Source: Phoronis australis (taxonomy: Eukaryota > Phoronida > Phoronidae). Taken from it: a stretch of 64,000 nt of DNA. The notes beneath the pieces are model-generated. The model did not search any database. It saw only the letters and a program-made list of their open reading frames with translations, and was not told the DNA's origin. Positions 48,781 through 60,600 of the stretch are shown here, in pieces (position 1 is the stretch's first letter; every line of letters starts with the position of its first letter). Location: NCBI GenBank assembly GCA_002633005.1, contig NMRA01000145.1, forward strand, positions 657,873 to 721,872, in the 5' to 3' direction. Both the position numbers and the translations under genes were made by a program.

Positions 48781-49600
48781 GCCCATGTGGCACATACTGA
48801 GCCACAACACCACGTTCCTTACAATATCTTTTTTATCACTCCGGCTGGTCTGCTCACTCAGCTTGTCCGGAACCTGCTTTGCAGGTTGTTATAGCCCAGT
48901 TGGCTGTTTGATGTACCCACTTGGTACTTTATTATATTATATTTGCCCATTTGGCAGTTGTACCCTCAAGCTACAGTACATTCGCTCGTAAGTTTTCCCA
49001 AGTAGACCATTTGATACCTCTCCCACCCTCCCTACCCTGGGTTTCACAAAATGTCAATTCAACCGATTTATATCTTTTCCACCTTCCCTACCTTTTGTCG
49101 AACAAAATCTGCTGTTGGTTATTTTTGTTATTGCAGCCATTGCTGGTACCTCGTTCAAGCCCGGAGCGTGTTACCGTCAAGCACGAAGAGACGTCCTTGG
49201 CTAGCGACCAGACCTGTACTCGAGCGTCCATCACTGCAGCTTGCCTCTCTCCACCCCGGTCGCAGCGCTCAGCACATACTGAGCCACAAAACCACATTCC
49301 TTACAATATCTTTTTTATCACTCTGGCTGGTCTGCTCACTCAGCTTGTACGGAACCTGCTTTGCAGGTTGTTATAGCCCAGTTGGCTGTTTGATGTACCC
49401 ACTTGATATTTTATTATATGATACATGTAATTGCCCATTTGGCAGTTGTACCCATTTGGTACTTGTTATTGAATTTGCCGTTTTGCTCGACCCAGTTGGT
49501 AGGCAATCGGCCAATACCCATTTGGTATTATGTACCCATTTGGTACTATGCTAACCTGTGCCACTTAGTATCCGATACTCAATTACACATTGGGTATCGT
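48781..49600. repeat. Direct duplication plus short tandem words
   Basis: 48791-48970 and 49272-49455 are about 90% alike (from 'cacatactgagccacaa' to 'cccatttggcagttgtaccc'). After both copies, degenerate words cccatttggtac, cccagttggctg and cccacttggtac recur to about 49600. The open frames of 151 and 167 codons here follow the repeat and are not taken as genes. Confidence 0.85.
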
Positions 49601-50748
49601 AAATGTGTGTGTTATCTCTTGTAATTAAGGAACCCACCTGGTTCCTTATGTGAAATATTCATTTGTAGAGCTGTGGCCCTGAAATTCCCAATACAACCTA
49701 AAATGTATATTATTGTTGTTGTTTTATTTGTCCCCAATAAATAGTCTTTGAAGTTGTAATACTAAAGTTACACTGAATTGACCTTGAGACACCACAGCTA
49801 GACAGTCTCGCCGCGTTTTTTGAGTTGGGGCTCGTCTCCATTTAAATGAACGTGGATATGGAATTATCCGCCGAAGATGTGTCCGTTTAAGAAATTGTTT
49901 GCATGTCTTTCCGACTGGCAGTATGTACAGTAATCCGTTCAAATTTTTCATTCACCAAATCAAAGATCCCTCTGATGGTTACATCGATGCCCTTCGATCT
50001 GTCAACGACTGGGCTTCAACAGGATAAATTTAGTATCCTTTTGTACGGCCAGAAAATCATAGTTGGACCTTGTCTGATTTTTTTTTCGAAAATCAAGTCG
50101 GTGGTACGATATTTTTAGTTGTTCTTGTTTTCAAAGAAGAAAATCTATCTGAAACGAGCAAAAACGAGTAATGGTAGAGACCATAACCCGCAGCTACGCT
50201 TCAGTTGTTCGCTGATGGCATGACCGGCTTGGCACTCATTGGAATCATAGTGTCGCCTGGAATAACTGATATTGTGTAAACGATCAAATTTATAATGTCA
50301 GGCGTGGTACTCGTTCGACAGACCAAATTGGGTGTAAAACGTTTGCATAAACTCAAAAAATGAAACAAGAATGACACCATTGGGATGTTGGCGAGTAGAA
50401 ACAGATCTGCTACAACTCTTGTTGTAAAAAGTAAAAAATAGACAACTTTTTTTCTCTTTTGCCAAGAAGATTTCTGTATTTTTAAACTTCAAAACAACCT
50501 TCCATATACCTACATGTTTACCTATATCTTTGATATGCTAAAGTCACTAAGCTTTTGAACCAGGGCAACAGTCGGTCTTGCTGCATTTTCACCCACGGAC
50601 GTCATTTTTAAGATTTTAGTAATCACGCATCACTGTTACCTTTATACAGATGAACTGACAACAGAAACAAGTTGGCATTTTCACGGATAGCGAGAACGTC
50701 ATATCATTGCCGACCGCTGATCACCTGTTAAAAGAAGGATGGTGAACG

Positions 50749-50987
50749 CATGCGCGCACCAGCCTTCAATGTAGGGGGTTCGAATTTCTGTCGATGTGGA
50801 TCTTTTGCTGGCAAAATATCGACAGGACTAAAAAAACGGGGTACTATCTTCAAAAGTGCGTCTGCGTCTTTTTAGTGGACTTTTGCCTCTTTGAGGCGGA
50901 CCTTTTTGCACACTTCGCCAAATGGGCGGGGGTTCGTTCGAGCCTCCGAGCCCCCCNGCCCCCCCCCCCCCCCTGGGTGCGCGCATG
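50749..50987 (+). mobile_element. MITE-like element, CATGCGCGCACC family, copy C
   Basis: Ends catgcgcgcacc and ggtgcgcgcatg are a perfect 12-bp terminal inverse. The flanks are a perfect 5-bp duplication gaacg (50744-50748 and 50988-50992). An N lies at 50957 in a C run. Best preserved copy at its ends. Confidence 0.85.
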
Positions 50988-51839
50988 GAACGTTTTGGAC
51001 GTGTTCACCAAAAACTGGTTCCGATGCTAGTTGATGCCGGCTCCAATGTTACCTCCCTTAGGTGATAAATGCAGTGTTCGACGAAGTTGGTGGGTCTTTC
51101 GTGTACCTCGCCTTATGCGTTAGTAAGGCATGTCGGTTACGGTATTTTCAAACTTGCTCCAAACTTATGAGTAATGAAAACATTAACAGAGGATTAATTC
51201 ATTTAAAAGTTCAACGATTGATTCAAGGGGAAGATTCGTAGCCACTTCCTTTGTTTATCATAATTTAAAGTTTGGATCTTGTGCCCAACCTACTTCAGTA
51301 GCGTGGGCCCTATGTACGAGCAAGACGGCGTGTGTAATAAGGTTAACTCGCCGTATACCACGGGATCAAAGACAATTGTTTTCAAAAATGGCGCTGCATG
51401 GGGCTTTAAGGATTCATGTTTAGTCGGCCAAAAATGAAAATCGAATTCGAGATTTTACTTTCGTAATATCAGTCTCGTCATAATCTTTACTCTCCAAGAT
51501 TCTATTTAACTTACCAGCACGAACATGGAAACCATCAGCGACTCAAGAAACGTTTCAGAGTAACAGTTAATTGTGGTTGCATAGCCAACATTAAAATTGC
51601 GCTTTCTGACTCGAGAATGGAAATGGAATTCTATCACGGCAAAGAGTAATAGGAGGCCGATTTTATGAGAGTTCAATCCTTAATTCGATTTCCCTTAGCC
51701 GGCTAAACAGGGTACGTGGAAAAGGAGCACCAAGTCTTACAAACCTCTCAGAGATTCTCGTTTTGCAGTGACCTGGCGCATGTTCTGCAAACGCCGGCAA
51801 GACACTTGCGAGACAACTGAGCGAGAAATTTTCACTTAG

Positions 51840-52740
51840 GAGGCACAGGACAGTTCTCATTGGATTTTGTCCAGCAAAGCACACGTTACTTGATTTGTCA
51901 CCTTTTCTTCACTCTGTTGAACTTAAACAGGATGCAGAGAATGACACGTTTTCAGTCATTTCACATAAAAAGTCCTACAGATGAGCACAGAAAATTTATT
52001 CTCTCTTGTATTTTTAACCCTTTTACTCCCACTGCAAACCAAGCTAGACTAAGAAAAATAGGGGCAAGAAATGCAAAATCGGCACATTTCATACCAAAAA
52101 CACCACTTCCCTGCCGATGCACGACTAAAGCCAACATTAGATTCTGAAAGCAACTTTCCTACCGATTCCGAAAATGTGGTCCAAAAGTACTGTCAACCAA
52201 CTTGTTTTTGACAAATCTGGCTTGTGTGAGGGCTATCTGAAATCGCAGCCAATTTCTCAGTAGCTACCCAGCAATGCACAATTGGGGGCACAGAACAGTT
52301 CTCACAGGGGTTTGCCTGTCAGAACACACGTCAATGCACTCTTCACCCTTTCTTCACTTTGTCCAAAACTACATGCAAATAAGGAAATGTTTTGAGTCAT
52401 TTCACATCACAAGCCCTACAGATGAGCACAGAAACTTTATTCTCTCTTGTATTTTTGACCCATTCACTCCCAGTGGAAACCAAACCGAACTAAGAAAAAT
52501 GAGGGCAAAAAAATGCAAAATCGGCACTTTTCACCCCAAAATCACCACTTTCCTGCCGATGCTCGACTAAAGCCAACATTAGATTCCGAAAGCAAATTTC
52601 CTGCCGATTCCAAAAATGTGGTCCAAAAGTACTGTCAACCAACTAGTTTTTTTGCAAATCTGGCTTGTTTGAGGGCTACCTGAAATCGCGGCCAATTTCT
52701 CAGTTGCTACACAGCAATGCACAACTGCAACAGGGGGCCA
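51840..52740. repeat. Tandem pair of a 440-bp repeat
   Basis: Unit 1 (about 51840-52281) and unit 2 (about 52282-52740) match at an offset of 441-442 bp. Shared blocks include ttcacatcacaagcc-like text, cagatgagcacagaaa, and 'gactaaagccaacattaga'. A third copy is in the TTAA element at 55636. No recognised protein. Confidence 0.85.
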
Positions 52741-52890
52741 CCATCTTGAAGAAGAGTGCAGCTACAGCCGAGAAAGTGGCCTTTTTTATTCTCAGCATAT
52801 TCACAAATACAAACAAACCACATTCACTGAGCCTACATGCAATGCCTACCTACAAAATGCCCCCAAACTTGGCCTACCCCAAAATGTTAA
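52740..52890. repeat. 3' extension of the 440-bp repeat family
   Basis: The stretch from 'ccaccatcttgaagaagagt' to 'ttggcctaccccaaaat' recurs almost exactly at 55960-56105. It follows unit 2 and the third copy but not unit 1. Confidence 0.85.
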
Positions 52891-53189
52891 TGTCAATGCA
52901 AATTGGCCACGGCCGCAGCCTAACTGTTCAGTGCCACCTTAGCAGTAAACATTTTAGTGGCCGTCATTTCATTACAATTAAGGTCCAAAGCGTACTCGTG
53001 AAACACACGCCATTCACACAGGTGGTTCTGCATTATCTTGCGAGATCTTATACTTTCGCAAGTGCTTCGTGTGATATGCTGCACTATACCATGCGGGAAA
53101 ATATGTGCCGACTATGATGCACCCCCACAGGGAGCAGACATCCCACTCGAAGGAATATAATCCACTCCAGAATTCTCGGTCCCACGTTA

Positions 53190-53830
53190 CTTGATAGCGT
53201 CAAAGCTGCAACGTACAAAAACTGACCCAGAGTTCTCATCCCTGTGTGAGTAAGTAGTACAAGGATGGCCTGATAATCCTAAACTAGTATCAAACTACAG
53301 ATGATCAGAAACCACTGGTAGATGTGACAATCCATACTCGTCGAGGACGGTGTGGTTTTCTTCGGAAAGCCAATGGTCTTAGCCAGAAAATTTCGTGTAG
53401 AAAATCTGGAAGGAATCCATTGTGGATACCTGTGACTTACTGAGTACCAGGTGCATGCCAAGAAGGGACTATATTGGCCCGGAATTGGACAATCACCATT
53501 CTAGGACTGCAAAGACTGTCTGCATGATGCTCGGTTTTCGATAAAGGAGATGCTCTCGCAAGAAGTTCCGAGATAGATATTGTCAGATAATCTCTTTAGG
53601 TTATCGGACATACTTATGTCTTGCTGGTTGATCACTAGTCACAGTCGAGTTCTGAAGTAACAATTTTTGCAAAGGATTTGTTCGCCGTTCATAAGGTTTG
53701 CGAGCAAAAATAGATGGACAACGGACCTAAGTAAACAAGCAGTGAGTTCACACTTTGCTGTGAATGGGACATTGAACATAATACTTTGACCAAGTTAAGA
53801 AATAGCATCATCTCTGTGAGAAGTCATCAA
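53190..53830 (+). pseudogene. Decayed Ty3/Gypsy-type retrotransposon integrase
   Basis: Translated in two frames with stops, the region reads as integrase. First (from about 53340) comes VLARKFRVENLEGIHCGYL, then LYWPGIG and the Cys pair DCKDC: the HHCC zinc-binding region, with the second His apparently changed. In another frame come YVLLVDH (53612-53635, first catalytic Asp), MDNGP (53714-53728, second catalytic Asp) and EWDIEHNT (53762). Upstream, about 53195-53275, TDPEFSSL and GWPD also fit Gypsy pol. The two Asp are 29 codons apart, less than is usual, so an internal piece is deleted. It is inactive. LTRs, RT and gag were not found. Confidence 0.75.
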
Positions 53831-54374
53831 AAGCCAACATTACGCACGAAACAGCTTGTCCCAAACAATACCAGTTACTGACAGTCTTGTATAAACCAAC
53901 CTTGCAATACTAAGATTCTTTATTGTTTCTTTGGATTCAGATATGCAAGCTGTAGTGATTAACATTTTAGCAGACAGCAAATCTTTATCACGACCATAAC
54001 ATAACACTGTGAGGTAAAGAAAATTAAGGTTCAATTTAATGTTGAGATAGGAGGCTAAGTTTTGATTACGATTTTTTTAAAGTTAGAAAATGCAATTTTA
54101 AATGCTTACTCAGGTGTTGATACTTTCGTTCACGCAAATGCTTTAAACTAGGAGGGTCACATTAAAAAGGGGCTTTTCAATGAGGACAATTGAACACGAA
54201 TAGGTCTAAATCTTTGTTCGTTAGGTAATCTCTAAGTTGTCCACGATGTAGAGTAAACTTTTGCAAAGACCTGGCCTGGAGATATGGTCGAATCTCTTGC
54301 ACTAACCCCCGTATATACCCTAGTATACGATCACTACTCAATGTATCCATCAACACCGTCTTTGATACTTGACT
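53831..54374. other. 3' flank of the Ly6/uPAR-type gene
   Basis: AT-rich; includes the candidate polyadenylation signal at 53919-53924 beyond the integrase remnant edge. Nothing else recognised. Confidence 0.6.
53919..53924 (-). promoter_or_regulatory. Candidate polyadenylation signal of the Ly6/uPAR-type gene
   Basis: AATAAA on the minus strand, about 450 nt after the stop codon. By position only. Confidence 0.4.
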
Positions 54375-54620
54375 CTACAGATGGATGAAAAAGACAGCCA
54401 AAAGCAACGCAGACAGCGAAACGTGCTCGCGGAAGCTTGAACCGCTCATCATTGAGCCTGATAAGGGTGCTCGGTTGTTGCACAAATCTCTGAAGCAGCA
54501 GGTCGTATGGATGCTGGTGCCGAAATATTCGGCGTTAGTTTCAGTGCACTCATCCGCAGCTGAGGTCCAGCATGAACGCGTCAGTGCGTCAGAGCCCCGT
54601 TCGGTTGTCACACGAGATGT
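54375..54620 (-). CDS. Ly6/uPAR-type gene, exon 3
   Basis: Acceptor ctgctttcag, phase 0, 81 codons plus TAG at 54377-54375. It encodes the second half of the three-finger domain (RSCWTSAADEC, TTCCFRDLCN) and the GPI-type tail. Confidence 0.93.
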   Translation of the reverse strand, partial: TSRVTTERGSDALTRSCWTSAADECTETNAEYFGTSIHTTCCFRDLCNNRAPLSGSMMSGSSFREHVSLSALLLAVFFIHL

Positions 54621-57600
54621 CTGAAAGCAGACGTAAATCACTGCATGGACGACAGCGGCAGAAGTTACGAGTTTAAAACAGTTTATAAATTACTTTCACC
54701 AATATTTTACAGAGAATTTTAGTGAGACATTTCCTTACCAACTATTATGTACGATTCAACATTTTTCACCAGAACGTATTTATAGAGTGGTCAAGAGCTC
54801 ACAATTCCGACACCGAAAACATGGCGACTGGTCAACCGGCTACTTTGTAATCGGTGAATACTTTTAAATAGAAGTCTAGGTTAGAGGTCTATGCTCATAG
54901 TAAAGGCTGCCTAACTGCCAAATTAGCAGTGGTCCGAACCATATACGAATCTCCAAAGTTCAGGAATATTTCTACATCACGCAGGACAATGTAGAAATTT
55001 GTACATAGCATAACAATGTAGAAATTTTCCTATGAAAGTTTAAAATCAATTGTATGTTTTATAAATAATAGCATTCAATGCTATGACAAGGGTATCGGAA
55101 CACCAAACTACGGAAATTTGTTTAAATCACGTTTTTATAACGCACTTGAGTTCTGCCATGTACCGTATTAGCAGTTTATAGTCTACTGTAATGATTGAGC
55201 TTCGCGTTTATAAAAACGTTTGAAAGGGTCCAAAAAACTTTCAAAAGAAAACAAAATATGCCAGCGTGGACAAAAACGCCTTCAAAAGGGGACATTCCCT
55301 TCTAGAGTCCCATTCCCTTTGCGCGCATTGAGCGTCGTCCTAGATTTGCGCTTGTTTAAAATAAGGCAGTACAATGGAAATTAAAGGAGAATGCCACCCG
55401 ATTTAAATTGTTTTTTATCGTCTTAATCAGTCTATATCCACATCGCCTCTCATACGGTCGACCTCACCTTGCCGAGAGGTGTCGCGTTAACCTGTGAGGA
55501 AGGTGAGAAACGACGCAGCGACCGACGTCAGTGGCTCGTCTGCAGAGTGAATGCCGCTATATTTCTGTGCACCGTTCCCGCTTGTCGGAACTATGAAGCT
55601 GCGAAGAACTATCTATACTTTCCGTTGCCTGTGCATGAGCACAGAAACTTTGTACTCTCTTGTATTTTTGACCCTTTCACTCCCAGTGTAAACCAAGCTG
55701 AATTAAGAAAAATAAGGGCAAAAAAATGCAAAATCGGCACTTTTCACCCTAAAATCACCACTTCCCTGCCGATGCTTGACTAAAGCCAACATTAGATTGC
55801 GATAGCAAATCAAATTTCCTACCGAATCCAAAAATGTGGTACAAAAGTACTGTCAACCAACTAGGTTTTTTGGAAATCTGGCTTGTTTAAGGGCTACCTG
55901 AAATCGCGGCCAATTTCTCAGTTGCTACATAGCAATGCACAATTGCAACAGGGGGCCACCATCTTGAAGAAGAGTACAGCTACAGCCGAGAAAGTGGCCT
56001 TTCTTCAATCTCAGCATGTTCACAAATACAAACAAACCACATTCACTGAGCCTACGTGCAATGACCACCTACAAAATGCCCCCAAACTTGGCCTACCCCA
56101 AAATTTTAATATCTTCAGTGCCACCTAAGCACAACAATACAATCTGGTTCTCTGATTGGTCAATTCAATACAAAAGCGCCACCAAGTGGCAGAAATGTGC
56201 ATAATATTTTGTGCAACAAAAATACCTTTTTTTAAAAAAATGTGCAAAGTACTCACAAGAATGAACGCTATAGAGATCTGGCCCACCGACTAATTCTCAT
56301 TCTAACCAATGCTTTATGAAACTGAAACAAAGTCTGTCTCATTAGATACAATTTGTAATGCCTTGGAGTGCTCGTGAGTGCAAATACTTTGAGAAGCCAG
56401 CAATGAATAAACCACTGCGTTACCGGCTTTTGATGCCGGCAAAAAAGGTAATTGACCGGGTACCGAGGCCGTGTGAGCGCATGCTAATCCAGTGCCTTTG
56501 TTGTTGTGAAACAATTACTCGATTTTATATTCTATGTTCACATGTTAGGGGAAACTTTATTTAGAACTATAAATACATTATTCAAATTATTGTTACTGTA
56601 CAACCTTTGCCCTGACGGTCTGTGGAAGGGGAACCCGACTTCGCGGCCCGCGACAAGTAAGTAGATTTTCAGTTTCGTGGCTAATTCACATAAATAATTA
56701 CGTGCACATTATTTCTTTGGCTCACTATTATAGTCTTTTCGTGACTGGAGGTTTAGTTTCCATCTCAAGCTGGTTTATGTTCGTGCCAGTCCCGGCGGCC
56801 GCGACGGGCCTGATCGGGTTCCGAGCCACTGGCCGGGATAACATTAAGCGTTTTTTGTGTTTGGAACTCAAAAAATCACAAGTATAAACAACACATATCT
56901 AGGTTCTCCTGTCTGTATTTCACGGAAGAATACTTCGAATTTATCCCCGAACAGACGCGAAACTCCTGCTACGGACCTTGGTAAATTGGCCTGCCGAACT
57001 TTGTAGGCTACGATGTGTCCAAATACCAGTAAATCCGTAAAAGCGAAATAAAACAACACGTTTTTATAAGAACTCGGTGTATTTTTAAGGGTTTTACATC
57101 AAAGTTTGATGATTTATTGGTGTTAAACGATGAATTCAAGCGATAAACTCTCACCACTAACCCGTGTTGTGAACTGCTGAACAGACTGCGTGTGAAACCA
57201 ATTACGTCATTGGATAATTTTAATACCTCCGTCTGCCGTCAGGTGTCAGGTATCGCAACCGAACGTGCCGTTATCGAGTAGAACTACTCGATCTAAATTG
57301 ATAAAAAATAGGTTGTTTTTTGGGTGGCATTCTCCTTTAAACACATTTTGCCGGTTGAGAGTGCAAACATGTTTCATTTTGACATGTTATTAAAATGACT
57401 TTGATTATACCACGCCCTTAAAGTTCGTAACAACTCTTACATTGTTGCACTATGGTGGAATTCCTACATTGTCCTTTTCCTTGGCAAATAATATATATAG
57501 TATACTGGTCGTAAGGTATTGTTTAACTTGCGAGAATCATGCGACGGGCGCTAACTGGTCGCATGATTATCATTTAGCGGACGTGTCGGTTGTTTACCTT

Positions 57601-60600
57601 TGTGATGTCTTTGTTGGATTTAGCAATACAGATCGCATATGGTTATAGTACCTTGTGCCTAGGAATCAGTACTGGTTCCTAGCTTTGGCGTACATCACAC
57701 AGTTACCGATAAATGCTTGTCATTATCATTACTATAACAACGGGAGACGTTAATCTTTCGATCTTTATGCGACCAGGCGACGTCCTGGTTTCGCGTAGCG
57801 CGATGCAGAAATATTCCTGTATCTTGCAGATTCTTACATGGTTCGGGAAACAACACCACGACGTCAACGAAAAATTCACCATGCTTCTGTATCTCGCACG
57901 CAAGAGGTCTTGTTTACCTAGTAGGCCTATCGCGAGCGAATAACTACGTTAAAAGTTCACACTTGCGCTTGATTAAAGTTGCATATGTCGAATTTTTTGG
58001 GTTTTTTGTAAATCAGGTACGTTTTGAACAGATTTTTGCTTCAAAGTGTAAAACGAGACTTGTGCATATTTGTTCTAAGTAGGCCCACGTACATAAACAC
58101 GTAGAATATACTTACCATGCACGCGCTGCAGTTACCAGTAACCTGAACGGACTGGGGCCATGTCCAGCAGTCGTCGCTTCTGTCGCTAGCGCTGCAAGTG
58201 TGGCAATTTAGCGCCGAACACGCACCTGAAGAAAAGGGATAGTGCAAAGTGGCGTTAGGGTAAGACCGGCACTGCGTTCCATGCGCGGAAGAATTTCGCG
58301 TGCTTCGCTTGTAGTGCATGAAGATTTCTCGAGGAGAAGTGATCTTGTGTTTTGCTAGTTTCTTGGGTCTACGTAATGCAGGCACGTAGAGTATTCAATT
58401 TTCAGAAGAAAAAAAATCACAAATCATCTTCTAAAAGTTGATGTGATAGTCCCAAATAATTATAGCAAAATAGCTAAGTGGTTGATTTCGTAAGCCTAAT
58501 GGGTAAAAACTGGTTTCGTGACCGGCTTCTTCTGATAAAGAATACGCACTTGTTCCAATACATGTAGTGGATTGTCCTTTGAAATCATTAAGTTGACCAC
58601 AACTCACTTCTTGCACGAGATGTGTTGTGTCCAAACTATAAATAACTGCGTAAGTTTGGAAAGCGCGCGCTTTCACGATTAGTTTGTTAAAATTGGTGCT
58701 AAAACGAGGCATTGTGTCCAAAACAACAACGCACGGCAATCATTTTTGCAGCGCCGCTAAAGTGTGCGAGGAATGAATGTACCGTCAATGGAAAGAAACT
58801 TATTTTGTGGTGTAAGCACCTAGACCTCACTGACTGAACGTAAAAACTGCGCTAAGTGCAAAAATATTTGAAATGGGAATCTTCCCTGTTTTGTAAATTC
58901 AATGCTTATTTATACGCGCAGTAAATCCTAGAGACACAGGAAATACAAGCTTAGAGAACTTTAATTGAAACCATTCCAAACCTGTTTTTATTTGAATGGA
59001 TGTGTATTGACGGCAGGATGCTGACCCTGGAACCGAAAACGTGGCTGACTTACCAAATTAATGGATTTATATTGTCTTAATCGGCATTTTAAACGAGTAG
59101 AAGTAGTAGATAGCACCGAAGACAGCAGCATTTGCCTGTTATTAATAATTACGGTATACGTAATCAATTATTCAGGGTTCAACAGGTTCTTAACGGTTCT
59201 TAATATGCAATAAACACGAAGACAAGTGTATGGTCTGCAGGATGTGTTGCTACTGGACATTGCCATCGAGCGACGCAACACTAGTACAATATACTCGGAG
59301 ACTGGTCTTCCAGTACAGTATACTCGGAGATTAGCCTGAAGAAGTGTGGTCGTGCGGCATCCAAGTGGTATTAAAAATAACTGGCAATATTCATGAGATG
59401 ATCTCTCTGTGCCTTTGTTGTGAGGGTCAGCCTTCGTTGCTAGTGACAATAGCGAAATTTTTGCGACAAGTCACGTGTCAGAAGAGATTAGGGTTATCGA
59501 GTAATTTTTCGGAACAGTCTTGCTTAATAGCATACCCTAGCAAAAAGGCGCTGCCGAAGTGGTTTGTCGGTGAGGGACATGGGATAGAATTCAATGTTTC
59601 CCTTCCACAAATGTAGTGATTTTGGTCTTTATTTCGACTCATTTTGAGACCTGCGTTCACCGACTAAAAACGCCGGCCTGCATCAATTTCAGCCGAAGCT
59701 TCGTGTGTCTTTTTTGACGAGCTGCAGAAACACAAGGATAATAGTTTGAAATTCCATGATTTGCTAAGCCATCAGAGCAAAGGAGAAAAAGAAACAAAAT
59801 CTACTATCAGGATTGCTTGTCTCAGTGGTATTTTCTGTTTTGAAAAAATGAGCAACTAAAAATACAGCACCGCCGATTCGATTTTCAAAAAAAAAAAAAC
59901 AGTTTTGGCGTCATGAGCTATTCCTGGACTCCACGTATTACTAGTTGTTTTCGAAGCAAATGCTGAGTGTGCCGCTGGATACATTTTTTAAATCAAACCG
60001 TTAATTTTAATTACAAACTTCACAGCTCGATATAACTGACACGTATTTCTTACAATTTCATATAGGGCCTACCCACAAAATGGGCGCGTGGCACTAATTA
60101 AATTAATACTCAGTACATCTGGTCCTGATTCCTCACTGAACAACGTATCCGGTTACGTCGAGCCCAGTAAATACGATGCTGTTCAAGGACCTTTGAACCA
60201 TTAGTCATAGCAGGAGTCATTAGCCAATGGTGCGCCAACGAATGCCGGGGAAAGCTACATGTACGAATGGCCAACAGCACTGAACTTCAATTTTTATGGA
60301 TTGCCAGTAAAAAAACAAAACACACAAATGGGTGCAAGTTTGTAAGATACGAAATATTCTGACTGGTATTTTAGTGATGTCCTAAACTGGTGAAAACAGA
60401 GGAAATTGTCACTTTAGCAATATTGCATGTGGACTCCGCACAGTGGTCTCTCGGACTTTTTATACGTCAACCAGTGTTCTATCGTTTCGTCAACAAGGAG
60501 TCAACAAGGACGGTCTTGCGCAAGCCTGTAGTGTCAATACATTCCTGAATAAAAGTGTGTCGTTGTTTTTGATTTCGAAGCTTCGTTGCAGTGTTTAGTA

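Larger units (their letters stand above)
33788..53180. other. Long spacer/5' intron region upstream of the MMD-type exons, repeat-rich
   Basis: It should contain the missing N-terminal exon and promoter of the MMD-type gene, but I found no frame matching EHAAN or THA motifs. What can be seen is repeat DNA, listed separately. Other open frames (for example 40344-40712 and 44507-44698) match no family I know. Confidence 0.7.
54621..58115. other. Intron 2 of the Ly6/uPAR-type gene
   Basis: 3.5 kb, more than half of it occupied by the TTAA-flanked element 55385-57336. Another open frame at 57713-57943 is unrecognised. Confidence 0.85.

Noticed and set aside
49051-49554. 167-codon open frame
   Set aside because: Made of the direct duplication and the cccatttggtac words; composition follows the repeat and no family is recognisable.
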